DNA of 64,000 bases, from positions 38,157,653-38,221,652 of the forward strand of contig NC_065572.1 of assembly GCF_937616625.2 (NCBI RefSeq), given 5' to 3'. Positions 24,947 to 38,461 of this stretch are shown here, in pieces. Position numbers and translations under genes: made by a program. Positions within the stretch are counted from its first letter, which is position 1. Every line of letters starts with the position of its first letter. The stretch is from Mercurialis annua (Eukaryota > Streptophyta > Magnoliopsida > Malpighiales > Euphorbiaceae). The notes under the pieces were generated by a model, which saw only the letters and a program-made list of their open reading frames with translations, searched no databases and was not told where the DNA came from.

Positions 24947-27900
24947 CATTTAGAACCGTTACAAAATAAAGCCAAACGTTTAAAACGTTACGAAACAAAT
25001 TTAAACGTTTCACATTTTTAGCGATTTAAGCCGAACATTTACAAACGCTACGAAAAAAATCAAAAAAATTCACCTTTTTAGCGGTTTAAGCCAAACATTT
25101 ACAAATGTTACAAAACAAATCCAAACGTTTCACCTTTTTAGCGATTTAAGTCAACCGTTTACAAACTTTACGAAATAAAACCAAACGTTTCACCTTTATA
25201 AATATTATGAAATAAAACCCAACGTTTGGATTTGTTTCGTAACGTTAGGCTTAAATAGCTAAAAAGAGAAAACGTTTGGATTTGTTTCATAACGGTTTAA
25301 ACGTTTGGTTTAAATCGCTAAAAATGTTAAACACTTGGATTTGTTTTGTAAAGTTTGTAAACATTTGGCATAAATCACTAAAAAGGTGAAACTCTTCGAT
25401 TTGTTTCTCAACGTTTGTAATCGTTTGGTTTTGTTTCGTAACGTTTGTAAATGTTTGGCTTAAATCGCTAAAAATGTAAAACATTTGGTTTTGTTCCGCA
25501 ACGTTTGTAAACGTTTGGCATAAATCGCTAAAAATGTGAAACGTTTGGATTTGTTTCGTAACATTTTAAACGTTTGGTTTTGTTTTGTAACGTTTACAAA
25601 CGTTACGAAACAAATCCAAACATTTCACCTTTTTAGCGATTGAAGCCAAACGTTTACAAACGTTACGAAACAAAACCAAACGTTTCCCCATTTTAGCAAT
25701 ATAAGCCAAACGTTTAAAACGTTATGAAACAAATCCAAACGTTTCACCTTCGTAGCGATATAAGCCGAACGTTTATAAACGCTACGAAAGAAATCCAAAC
25801 GTTTCACCTTTTTAGAGATTTAATCCAAACGTTTTCAAACGTTACAAAACAAAACCAAACGTTTACAAACATCACGAAATAAATCCAAACGTTTCCCATT
25901 TGTTTACAAACGTTACGAAACAAATCTAAACATTTCACCTTTTTAGCAATTAAAGGCAAACGTTTACAAACGTAACGAAAAAAATCAAAATGTTTCACCT
26001 TTTTAGCAATTTAAGCCAAACGTTTACAAACGTTACGAACAAAAACCAAGCGTTTCACAATTTTAACGATTTTAGCCAAACGTTTACAAACGTTACGAAA
26101 CAAAACCAAACGTTTAAAACTTTACGAAACAAATCCAAACTTTTCATCTTTTTAGCGATTCAAGCGAAACGTTTACAAACATTACGAAACAAATTCAAAC
26201 GTTTCACCTTTTTAGCGATTTAAGCCAAACGTTTAAAAAGGTTATGAATCAAAACCATATGTTTCACCTTATTATCGATTTAAGCCAAACATTTACAAAA
26301 GTTACGAAACCAAACAAAAACTTTAAAACATTACAAAACAAAACAAAACGTTTCACATTTTTAGCGATTTAAGCCAAACGTTTACAAACGTTAGGAACCA
26401 AAACCAAACATTTACAAAGGTTATGAAACAAATCCATGCGTTTCACCTTTTTAGAAATTTAAGCCAAACGTTTACAAACGTTATGAAACAAATCCAAAGA
26501 TTTCACCTTTTTAGCGATTGAATCCAAACGTTTGGTTTTGTTTCATAACCTTTGCAAACGTCATGAAACGTTTGGATTTTTTTCGTAACGTTATAAATGT
26601 TTGGCTTAAATTGCTAAAATGGGGAAACGTTTGGATTTGTTTCATAACGTTTGTATACGTTTGGCTTAAATCATTAAAAATGTGAAACGTTTGGATTTGT
26701 TTCGTAACATTTTAAACGTTTGGATTGGTTTCGTAACGGTTGTATACGTTTGTTAACAAATGTTACGAAACAAATCAAATCTTTTCAACATTTTAGCTAT
26801 TACAAACGTTACAAAACAAAATCAAACCTTTACAAACGTTACGAAACAAATCTAAGCGTTTCACTTTTTTTAAGCCAAACGGTTTCAAACGTTACGAAAC
26901 AAATCCAAACGTTTCAAACGATACGAAACAAATCCAAACGTTTCACATTTTCAGCGATTTAAGCTGAATGTTTAAAAACGTTACGAAATAAACAAATGTT
27001 TCACCTTTTTAGCGATTTAAGCCAAATGTTTACAAACGTTGCGAAACAAATCCAAGTGTTTCAGCTTTTTAACAATTTTATCCGAACGTTTACAAATGTT
27101 ACAAAACAAATCTAAACGTTTTACCTTTCTAGCGATTTGAGCCAAACGTTTACAAGCGTTACGAAACAAATCCAAATGTTTCACCTTTTTAGCGATTTAA
27201 GCCGAACTTTTACAAACGTTACGAAACAAAACCAAACGGTTCACCTTTTTTGGGATTGAAGCCAAACTTTTACAAATATTACGAAACAAATCTAAGCGTT
27301 TCACTTTTTTTAGAAATTTAACCCAAACGTTTAAAAATATTAAGAAACAAATCCAAACGTTTCACCTTTTTAGCGATTTAAGCCAAACGTTTACAAACGT
27401 TACGAACAAAACAAAACTTTTAAAACGTTACGAAACAAATCCAAGAGTTTGTAAACGTTTAGAACGTTGCGAAACAAATCCAAACGTTTCACATTTTTAT
27501 CGATTTAAGCCGAACTTTTACAAATGTTACGAAACAAATCCAAACGTTTCACCTTTCTAGCAATTTAAGCCGAACATTTACAAACGTTTCGAAACAAATC
27601 CAAACGTTTCACCTTATTACCGATTTAAACAGAAAGTTTACAAACGCTACGAAACAAATCCAAACGTTTAACATTTTTAGCGATTTAAGCCAAACGTTTA
27701 CATACAATATGAAACAAATCCAAACATTTCACCTTCTTACCGATTTAAGCCAAACGTTTACAGACGTTACTTAACAAATCCAAACGTTTCACCTTTTTAC
27801 CGATTTAAGCCAAACATTTACACACGTTACGGAACAAATCCAAATTCTTCACCTTTTTACCTATTTAAGCCAAACGTTTACAAACGTACAAAACAAATCC

Positions 27901-30900
27901 AAGCGTTTCACCTTTTTAGCAATTTAAGCAAAACGTTTACAAACGTTACGAAACAAATACAAACGTTTCACCTTTTTAGCGATTTAAGCCAAACATTTAC
28001 AAACGTTACGAAACAAAACCAAACGTTTAAAACGTTACAAAAAAATCCAAACGTTTGTAAACGTTTAAAACGTTACGAAACAAATCCAAACGTTTCACAT
28101 TTTTAGCGATTTAAGACGAATTTTTACAAACCTTACGAAACAAATCCTAACATTTCACCTTTTTCGCGATTTAAGCCAAACATTTCCAAACATTACGAAA
28201 CAAATCCAAACATTTCACCTTTTTAGCGATTTAAACCAATTGTTTACAAACGTTACGAAACAAATCCAAATGTTTCACATTTTTAGCGATTTAAGCCAAT
28301 CGTTTACAAATGTTACGAAACAAATCCAAACGTTTCTCCTTTTTAGCAATTTAAGCCAAACATTGACAAATGTTATGAAACAAATCCAAATGTTTCACCT
28401 TTTTACCGATTAAAGCCAAACGTTTATAAACGTTACGAAAAAAATCGAAACGTTTCACCTTTTTAGAAATTTAACCCAAACATTTACAAACGTTACAAAA
28501 CAAATCCAAGCATTTCATCTTTTAGCAATTTAACCCAAACATTTACAAACGTTACAAAACAAATCCAAGCATTTCACCTTTTTAGCAATTTAAGCCAAAC
28601 ATTTATAAAAGTTACGAAACAAATCCAAACGTTTCACCTTCTTAGCGATTTAAGCCAAACGTTTACAAACGTTACGAAACAAATCCAAACGTTTCCTCTT
28701 TTTATCAGTTGAAACAAAACATTTACAAACGTTACGAAACAAATCCAAGCGTTTTACCTTTTTAGCAATTTAAGCCAAACGTTTACAAACGTTACGAAAC
28801 AAAACCAAATGTTTGTAACATTTGTAAATGTTTGGCTTTGTTTCTTAACGTTTCCAAACGTTTGGTTTCACCTTTTTAGCGATTTAAGCCAAATGTTTAA
28901 AAACGTTTCGAAACAAATACAAACATTTCATATTTTTAGCGATTTAAGCCGAACGTTTACAAACGTTACGAAACAAAACCAAACATATCACCTTTTTAGC
29001 GATTTAAGCCAAACATTTACAAAACGTTTACAAACGTTAAGAAACAAAACCAAACGTTTCACCTTTTTAGCGATTTAAGCCAAACGTTTACAAACGTTGA
29101 AAATTTTTTTTTCTCCTTTTTAGCAATTTAAGCAAAACGTTTACAAATGTTACAAAACAAATCCAAACGTTTCACCTTTTATTGATTTAAGCCAAACGTT
29201 TACAAACTTTACCAAACAAATCCAGACGTTTCACCTTTTTAGCGATTTAAGCCAAACGTTTACAAACGTTACAAAACAAATCCACGCATTTCACCTTTTT
29301 AGCAATTTAAACCAGACGTTAACAAACGCTACGAAATGAATTCAAACGTTTCATCTTTTTAGCGATTTAAGCCAAACGTTTACAAAGTTTACGAAACTAA
29401 ACCAAACGTCCTAAAGTTACGAAACAAATCCAAACGTTTGTAAACATATAAAACGTTACAAAACAAATCCAAACGTTTCACATTTTTTGCGATTTAAGCC
29501 GAATGTATACAAACGTTACGAAACAAATCCAAACGTTTCACCTTTTTACCGATTTAAGCCAAACATTTACAAACGTTACGAAACAAATCCACACGTTTCA
29601 CCTTTTTATCGAATTAAACCAAACGTCTACAAACGATATGAAACAAATCAAAAAAAATTCACATTTTTAGCGATTTAAGCCAAACGTTTACAAACGTTAC
29701 AAAACAAATCCAAACGTTTCACCTTTTTAGCGATTTAAGCCAAACGTTTACAGACGTTACGAAACAAATCCAAACGTTTCCCCTTTTTACCAATATAAGC
29801 CAAACGTTTACAAACGTTACGAAACATATCCAAACCTTTCACCTTTTCAGCGATTTAAGTCAAACGTTTACAAACGTTACGAAACAAAACCAAGCATTTA
29901 AAACGTTACGAAACAAATCCAAACTTTTGCAAACGTTAAAAACATTACGAAAAAAATCCAAACGTTTCCCATTTTTAGCGATTTAAGCCGAACATATACA
30001 AACGTTACGAAACAAATCGAAACATTTTACCTTTTTAGCGATTTAAGCCAAAACATTTACAAATGTTACGAAACAAATCCAAACGTTTCACCTTTTTAGC
30101 GATTTAAACCAAACGTTTACAAATGTTACGAAACAAATCCAAAAGTTTCATATTTTTAGCGATTTAAGCCAAACGTTTACATACGTTATGAAATAAATCC
30201 AAAGGTTTCACCTTTTTAGCGATTTAAGCCAAACGATTACAAATGTTAAGAAACAAATCCAAACGTTTTACCTTTTTAGCAATTTAAGCCAAATGTTTAC
30301 AAACGTTACAAAACAAATCCAAGCGTCTGACCTTTTTATGAATTTAAGCCAAACGTTTACAAACGTTACGAAACAAATCCAAAGGTTACACCTTTTAGTG
30401 ATTTAAGCCAAACATTTACAAACGTTACGAAACAAAGCCAAATGTTTAAAACGTTACGAAACAAATCCAAACGTTTCACATTTTTAGCTATTTAAGCCAA
30501 ATGTTTATAAACTTTACAAAACAAATCAAAATGTTTCCCCATTTTAGCGATTTAAGTCAAACATTTAAAACGTTACGAAACAAATTTAAACGTTTCAGAT
30601 TTTTATCGATTTAAGCCGAACGTTTACAAATGCTACGAAACAAATCAAAACGTTTCACCTTTTTAGCGGTTTAAGCCGAACATTTACAAACGTTACAAAA
30701 CAAATCCAAACGTTTCACCTTTTTAGCCATTTAAGTCAAACATTTACAAACATTACAAAACAAAACCAAACATTTCACCTTTATAAATGTTACGAAATAA
30801 AACCAAACGTTTGGATTTGTTTCGTAACGTTAGGCTTAATGATCTAAAAACGGTAAACGTTTGGATTTGTTTCGAAACGTTGGTTTAAATCGCTAAAAAG

Positions 30901-33900
30901 GTTAAACGCTTGGATTTGTTTCGCAAAGTTTGTAAACATTTAGCTTAAATCACTAAAACGGTGAAACGCTTCGATTTGTTTCGTAACATTTGTAAACGTT
31001 TGGTTTTGTTTCATAACGTTTGTAAAAGTTTGGCTTAAATTGCTAAAAATGTGAAACATTTGGTTTTGTTCCGTAACGTTTGTAAACGTTTGGCATAAAT
31101 CGCTAAAAATGTGAAACGTTTGGATTTGTTTCGTAACATTTTAAACGTTTGGTTTTGTTTTGTAACGTTTACAAACGTTATGAAACAAAACCAAACGTTT
31201 GCCCATCTTAGCAATTTAAGCCAAACATTTAAAACTTTACGAAACAAATCCAAACGTTTCACCTTCTTAGCGATTAAGCCGAACGTTTATAAATGTTACG
31301 AAACAAATCCAAACGTTTCACCTTTCTAGCGATTTAATTCAAACGTTTTCAAACGTTACGAAACAAAACCAAACGTTTACAAACGTTACGAAACAAATCC
31401 AAACGTTTCCCATTTGTTTACAAACGTTACGAAACAAATCCAAACTTTTCACCTTTTTAGAAATTTAAGCCAAACATTTACAAACGTAACGAAAAAAATC
31501 CAAACGTTTCACCGTTTTAGCGATTTAAGCCAAACGTTTACAAACGTTACGAACAAAACCAAACTTTTAAAATGTTACGAAACAAATCCAAGAGTTTGTA
31601 AACGTTTAGAACGTTGCGAAACAAATCCAAACGTTTCACATTTTTATCGATTTAAGCCGAACTTTTACAAATGTTACGAAACAAATCCAAACGTTTCACC
31701 TTTTTAGCGATTTAAGCCGAACATTTACAAACGTTTCGAAACAAATCCAAACGTTTCACCTTTTTAGCGATTTAAGCCGAACATTTACAAACGTTTCGAA
31801 ACAAATCAAAACGTTTCACCTTTTAACCGATTTAAACAGAAAGTTTACAAACGCTACGAAACAAATCCAAACGTTTAACATTTTTAGCGATTTAAGCCAA
31901 ACGTTTACAAACAATATGAAACAAATCCAAACATTTCACCTTTTTACCGATTTAAGCCAAACGTTTACAGACGTAACTTAACAAATCCAAACGTTTCACC
32001 GTTTTACCGATTTAAGCCAAACTTTTACACACGTTACGGTACAAATCCAAACGCTTCACCTTTTTACCAATTTAAGCCAAACGTTTACAAACGTACAAAA
32101 CAAATCCAAGCGTTTCACCTTTTTAGAAATTTAAGCCAAACGTTTACAAACGTTACGAAACAAATACAAACGTTTCACCTTTTTAGCGATTTAAGCCAAA
32201 CATTTACAAACGTTACGAAACAAAACCAAACGTTTAAAACGTTACAAAAAAATCCAAACGTTTGTAAACGTTTAAAACGTTACGAAACAAATCCAAACGT
32301 TTCATATTTTTAGCTATTTAAGACGAATTTTTACAAACCTTACGAAACAAATCCTAACGTTTCACCTTTTTAGCGATTTAAGCCAAATATTTACAAACAT
32401 TACAAAACAAATCTAAACGTTTCACCTTTTTTGCGATTTAAACCAATTGTTTACAAACGTTACGAAACAAATCCAAACGTTTCATATTTTTAGCGATTGA
32501 AGCCAATGGTTTACAAATGTTACGAAACAAATCCAAACGTTTCACCTTTTTAGCAATTTAAGCCAAACATTGACAAATGTTACGAAACAAATCCAAATGT
32601 TTCACCTTTTTACCGATTAAAGCTAAACGTTTACAAACGTTACGAAACTAATCGAAACGTTTCACCTTTTTAGAAATTTAACCCAAACATTTACAAACGT
32701 TACAAAACAAATCCAAGCATTTCATCTTTTAGCAATTTAACCCAAACATTTACAAAAGTTACAAAACAAATCCAAGCATTTCACCTTTTTAGCAATTTAA
32801 GCCAAACATTTACATACGTTACGAAACAAATCCAAATGTTTCCCCTTCTTAGCGATTTAAGCCAAACGTTTACAAACGTTACAAAATAAATCCAACGTTT
32901 CCTCTTTTTATCAGTATAAACAAAACATTTACAAACGTTACGAAACAAATCCAAGCGTTTTACCTTTTTAGCAATTTAAGCCAAACGTTTACAAACGTTA
33001 CGAAACAAAACCAAACGTTTGTAACGTTTGTAAATGTTTGGCTTTGTTTCTTAACGTTTCCAAACGTTTAGCTTCACCTTTTTGGCGATTTAAGCCAAAC
33101 GTTTAAAAACTTCTCGAAACAAATCCAAACGTTTCATATTTTTAGCGATTTAAGCCTAACGTTTACAAACGTTACGAAACAAAACCAAACATATCACCTT
33201 TTTAGCGATTTAAGCCAAATGTTTACAAACGTTACGAAACAAATCCAAGCGTCTAACCTTTTTAGCAATTTAAGCCAAACGTTGAGAAACGTTACGAAAC
33301 AAATCCAAATGTTACACCTTTTAGCGATTTAAGCCAAACATTTACAAACGTTACGAAACAAAGCCAAATGTTTAAAACGTTACGAAACAAATCCAAACGT
33401 TTCACATTTTTAGCTATTTAAGCCAAATGTTTATAAACTTTACAAAACAAATCAAAATGTTTCCCCATTTTAGCGATTTAAGTCAAACGTTTAAAACGTT
33501 ACGAAACAAATTTAAACGTTTCAGATTTTTATCGATTTAAGCCGAACGTTTACAAACGCTACGAAACAAATCAAAACGTTTCACCTTTTTAGCGGTTTAA
33601 GCCGAACATTTACAAACGTTACGAAACAAAACCAAACATTTCACCTTTATAAACGTTACGAAACAAATCCAAATGTTTCCTCTTTTTATCAGTATAAACA
33701 AAACATTTACAAACGTTACGAAACAAATCCAAGCGTTTTACCTTTTTAGGAATTTAAGCCAAACGTTTACAAACATTACGAAACAAAACCAAACGTTTGT
33801 AACGTTTGTAAATGTTTGGCTTTGTTTCTTAACGTTTCCAAATGTTTGGTTTCACCTTTTTAGCGATTTAAGCCAAATGTTTAAAAACGTTTCGAAACAA

Positions 33901-36421
33901 ATTCAAACGTTTCATATTTTTAGCGATTTAAGCCGAATGTTTACAAACGTTACAAAACAAAACCAAACATATCACCTTTTTAGCGATTTAAGCCAAACAT
34001 TTATAAAACTTTTACAAACGTTAAGAAACAAAACCAAACGTTTCACCTTTTTAGCGATTTAAGCCAAACGTTTACAAACGTTGAAAAACAATTTTCTCCT
34101 TTTTAGCAATTTAAGCAAAATGTTTACAAACGTTACGAAACAAATCCAAACGTTTCACCTTTTATTGATTTAAGCCAAACGTTTACAAACTTTACCAAAC
34201 AAATCCAGACGTTTCACCTTTTTAGCGATTTAAGCCAAACGTTTACAAACGTTACAAAACAAATCCAAGCATTTCACCTTTTTAGCAATTTAAGCCAAAT
34301 GTTTACAAACGGTACGAAACAAATCCAAACATTTCACCTTTTTAGCAATTTAAGCCAAACGTTTACAAAAGCTACGAAACGAATCCAAACGTTTCATCTT
34401 TTTAGCGATTTAAGCCAAACGTTTACAAAGTTTACGAAACTAAACCAAACGTCCTAAAGTTACGAAACAAATCCAAACGTTTGTAAACATATAAAACGTT
34501 ACAAAATAAATCCAAACGTTTCACATTTTTTGCGATTTAAGCCGAATGTATACAAACGTTACGAAACAAATCCAAACGTTTCACCTTTTTACCGATTTAA
34601 GCCAAACATTTACAAACGTTACGAAACAAATCCACACGTTTCACCTTTTTATCGAATTAAACCAAACGTTTACAAACGATATGAAACAAATCAAAAAAAT
34701 TCACATTTTTAGCGATTTAAGCCAAACGTTTACAAACGTTACAAAACAAATCCAAACGTTTCACCTTTTTAGCGATTTAAGCCAAACGTTTACAGACGTT
34801 ACGAAACAAATCCAAACGTTTCCCCTTTTTACCAATTTAAGCCAAACGTTTACAAACGTTACGAAACATATCCAAACCTTTCACCTTTTCAGCGATTTAA
34901 GTCAAACGTTTACAAACGTTACGAAACAAAACAAAGCATTTAAAACGTTACGAAACAAATCCAAACTTTTGCAAACGTTAAAAACATTACGAAAAAAATC
35001 CAAACGTTTCCCATTTTTAGCAATTTAAGCCGAACATATACAAACGTTACGAAACAAATCCAAATATTTTACCTTTTTAGCGATTTAAGCCAAAACATTT
35101 ACAAACGTTACGAAACAAATCCAAACGTTTCACCTTTTTAGCGATTTAAACCAAACGTTTACAAATGTTACGAAACAAATCCAAAAGTTTCACATTTTTA
35201 GCGATTTATGCCAAACGTTTAAATACGTTATGAAATAAATCCAAACGTTTCACCTTTTTAGCGATTTAAGCCAAACGATTACAAATGTTAAGAAAAAAAT
35301 CTTTCAAACGTTTTACCTTTTTAGCAATTTAAGCCAAATGTTTACAAACGTTACGAAACAAATCGAAGCGTCTAACCTTTTTAGCAATTTAAGCCAAACG
35401 TTTACAAACGTTACGAAACAAATCCAAATGTTACACCTTTTAGCGATTTAAGCCAAACATTTACAAACGTTACGAAACAAAGCCAAATGTTTAAAACGTT
35501 ACGAAACAAATCCAAACGTTTCACATTTTTAGCTATTTAAGCCAAATGTTTATAAACTTTACAAAACAAATCAAAATGTTTCCCCATTTTAGCGATTTAA
35601 GTCAAACGTTTAAAACATTACGAAACAAATTTAAACGTTTCAGATTTTTATCGATTTAAGCCGAACGTTTACAAACGCTACGAAACAAATCAAAACGTTT
35701 CACCTTTTTAGCGGTTTAAGCCGAACATTTACAAACGTTACAAAACAAATCCAAACGTTTCACCATTTTAGCCATTTAAGTCAAACATTTACAAACATTA
35801 CGAAACAAAATCAAACATTTCACCTTTATAAACGTTACGAAATAAAACCAAACGTTTGGATTTGTGTCGTAACGTTAGGCTTAATTATCTAAAAAGGGGA
35901 CACGTTTGGATTTTATTCGTAACGTTTTAAACGTTTGGTTTAAATCGCTAAAAAGGTTAAACGCTTGGATTTGTTTCGCAAAGTTTGTAAACATTTAGCT
36001 TAAATCACTAAAACGGTGAAACGCTTCGATTTGTTTCGTAACATTTGTAAACGTTTGGTTTTGTTTCATAACGTTTGTAAAAGTTTGGCTTAAATGGCTA
36101 AAAATTTGAAACATTTGGTTTTGTTCGGTAACGTTTGTAAACGTTTGGCATAAATCGCTAAAAATGTGAAACGTTTGGATTTGTTTCGTAACATTTTAAA
36201 TGTTTGGTTTTGTTTTGTAACGTTATGAAACAAAACCAAACGTTTGCCCATCTTAGCAATTTAAGCCAAACATTTAAAACGTTACGAAACAAATCCAAAC
36301 GTTTCACCTTCTTAGCGATTAAGCCGAACGTTTATAAACGTTACGAAACAAATCCAAACGTTTCACCTTTTTACCGATTTAATTCAAACGTTTTCAAACG
36401 TTACGAAACAAAACCAAACGT
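24947..36421. repeat. 60-bp satellite array B with higher-order structure
   Basis: About 190 units of the 60-bp satellite, mostly plus. Minus blocks lie at about 25220-25590, 26526-26745, 30805-31165 and 35850-36215, with short inversions near 28810-28868, 33015-33070 and 33795-33850. Edges sit on CCAAACGTTTGG (26524-26535, 30803-30814, 35848-35859) or AACGTTTACAAACGTT (25589-25604, 31164-31179). Between 28141 and 28500 the 60-bp register is perfect. It ends abruptly in a truncated CACTA element at about 36421. Confidence 0.95.
27401..36421 (+). repeat. multi-kb duplications within the satellite
   Basis: Rare variant motifs show long-range copies. CCAAGAGTTTGTAAACG follows TACGAACAAA at 27401 and again at 31548 (offset 4,147 bp), and a short inversion at 28805 recurs at 33011 (offset 4,206, one extra unit). 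CCTCTTTTTATCAG at 28695 recurs at 33679 (offset 4,984), CCTAAAG at 29410 at 34453 (5,043) and AACATATA at 29991 at 35033 (5,042). Offsets change by about 60 bp, one unit. These are segmental duplications layered on the monomer array. Confidence 0.85.
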
Positions 36422-36501
36422 GAAGGTATCACTGTTATCCTTATTATATATATTATTTCAAAAAAACTATTTTAAACTAACTTTAAGATTTCAACTGACA
36501 G

Positions 36502-37913
36502 GGAGAGACTACATGATAGTGGCATGGTCTCTAGAGGCTTGCTTGACATCTTCGGATTCTCGTGGTTCGCGGAGGGTTCAACTTGGAAAAAATTAAAGGC
36601 GGACCAGAAAACGTTCTATTGGGAGGAGTTCAAGGTAATAAAATGCATATTTAATCAATATTAAGTTTAGTGTTTTGCAAATTTACTAATTATGAACTTA
36701 TTTGTTAAAAATGTGTAGAAGAAGTTTTTTTGGGACTCGATCTACCCCGAGCAATTGATCAGAGATGTGTTTATGAGGCATGCTGTAAATCGCTACAAGG
36801 ACACTATGCATACGCTGAAGGGAAAGAGGGATGACAGCGTTAACGATACTGTTTGGGATGCCTGGCAGGCAGAGTGGGCTACGGTGGAGGCAAAGAAGAA
36901 GTCGGACATCGCTCGGGCTAACCGGATGAGTGAGCCGACAGGGCCAGGGACAGGACCGATGCGCCACACTGCAACATCTTGCTCGGGCGTAAAGCATATG
37001 ACTGTTCTGCTAAGTCTTCTTTCTATTCTTTATTTAAGTAATTATAGTGTTTGTTGATTAATTATGTTCTTATAAGTAAATATAATATATGTTTTTATTT
37101 TTCAGGGTCAGGAGCTCGGTCGTATACCGACCTACGCTAAGTTGTATGTTCGTATGCACTCGACGCAGAAGGATCAGACCAAGTTTGTGGACAAGAGGTC
37201 CAAGGATAAGCATGTAAGTCCGTTATAACTTTAAATTGAATTGTTTGAGCTTGATTTTAATTAGAAACTGTGATTTGTGAATTGCGAAATGTGAATTGTG
37301 AATTGTATATAGTGCATATGTGTTTGCAGGAAGTCCCTGAAAATGGGTGATGCTCGTATTATAGAGGAAATGCTGCAGAATTTTAGTTAGGAATCATATT
37401 TATAATTAATTGTTGTACTTTATTGAAATTGTACTAACTTTAAGTTACTCGTTTATCTCCTCAAGACCGTTTCGTTGATGAGCGTGCTGCAGCGACCCAG
37501 TCCTCGCCGGGTGAGGGCAGCCGTCGACTCCACATACCATCGACGAGATCCAGTTGTTCTTGTCGCTCGAGGGGGTGAAGAAGCAGCGGATTTACGAAGT
37601 TGGTTCAGCTGCGGCTTCATACATCGCATCGTCACAAACCAGCCATTCCCGTGGAGGTTCATCGTCGTCCCAGTAGACTCAGATGCCCGAGGAAATAGGG
37701 GAGAGGATTCAGACAGAGGTCGAGGCACGGGTGCATGGAATGGAGGAGCGGGTGCGAGGGCAGGTTCAGAGGGACATAGAGGCTACCGTGGACGATCAGA
37801 TTGCTGATAGAGTCCGTTTGGAGCTGGCGAAGATGATAAATTCTCTACCGCCAGGTTTTTGCCCCCTGCAGCCCCTACGAGGCCCGGATGACGAGGACAT
37901 CAATAGATTGTAG
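36502..37913 (+). pseudogene. Transposase_24-like (Ptta/En/Spm) protein, 3' exons, broken
   Basis: Readable exons with GT-AG borders: 36502-36634 (AEGSTWKKLKADQKTFYWEE), 36719-36988 (a WDSIYPEQLIR stretch, then RMSEPTGPGTGPMRHT), and 37106-37213 (GRIPTYAKLYVRMHS, then FVDKRSKDKH). The last exon lies within about 37440-37913. The RMSE..GPGTG..RHT and IPTYAKLYVRxH signatures fit the plant Ptta/En/Spm transposase family (Transposase_24), the accessory DNA-binding type rather than the DDE transposase. The last exon reads IDEIQLFLSLEGVKKQRIYE, then meets an in-frame TAG near 37675, then a charged, probably coiled-coil tail (RIQTEVEARVHGMEERVRGQ) to the stop at 37911-37913. A frame change is also needed near 37515. 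The 5' exons are missing, so it is very probably inactive. Family call by motif only. Confidence 0.65.
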
Positions 37914-38099
37914 GTTTTTAGATTCAGTATTATGTTACCGAATAATTTTGTAAACGTTTGTTTTATATATTATATAATACTTGTTATTGACTCATATTAA
38001 GAGTGCTTAGATGTATTAATAGCATGTATGTAACACGTTTGGTTTGACTGGAAAAACCAAAACAATTGACGGGAAATGGAAAAAAACTGCCAGAAATCT

Positions 38100-38461
38100 G
38101 TAAATTTTGCCGACGGATTATCTGATTTAGCGACAGATTATCCGTCGCTAAATACTTTCTAATTTGCGACCGAAGGCCACATTTCTGACGGAATATCCGT
38201 CGGCAAAGCCTACCGACGGATATTCTGTCGGCAATATGTCGGGACTTCGTCGGCAAGCTGGTCTAGTCTTGCCGACGGAATCTAGTGGGTGCCGACAGAA
38301 GTTTTCCGTCGGGAAAGTTTTCCGACGGTTGTTTTTGTGTCTCCAAAGAATGGCGACGACATTTGTACCGACGGACAATCCGTCGGTAATGCTAATTACC
38401 GAAGGATTTTGTGGTGTTAGGACAGAATAATCCGTCACTAACCCCGAAAATTCTAGTAGTG
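38100..38461. repeat. CACTA subterminal repeats and right terminus
   Basis: A dense set of CCGACGGA and TCCGTCGG/TCCGTCGC motifs in both orientations, ending in TTCTAGTAGTG at 38461. The core motif TAGCGACRGATTATCCGTCGC near 38130 is shared with the 1,019-bp element at 17417-18435, suggesting the two use related transposition proteins. Open frames 37984-38465 on both strands are products of these repeats. Confidence 0.8.

Larger units (their letters stand above)
36422..38461 (+). mobile_element. left-truncated coding CACTA (En/Spm) element
   Basis: The right end, reading CACTACTAGAA on the minus strand, is intact at 38461 and followed by satellite CCAAACC. Subterminal GCCGACGGA and TCCGTCGC motifs fill 38110-38440. 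No matching CACTA terminus is found where satellite stops at about 36421, so the left part is deleted. The inside carries spliced exons of a plant En/Spm-type protein (36502-37913). Confidence 0.85.

Noticed and set aside
24947..36421. CRISPR-like array (regular short repeats)
   Set aside because: The whole 60-bp unit is conserved, with no unique spacers, and the setting is a plant genome.
36204..36596. 130-codon frame running from satellite into the CACTA element
   Set aside because: It crosses the satellite-CACTA border; its second half is the wrong frame of the exon at 36502-36634.
37453..37807. Overlapping frames on both strands around the last CACTA exon
   Set aside because: Only the frame with IDEIQLFLSLEGVKKQRIYE fits the transposase family; the others are shadows in a GC-richer exon.
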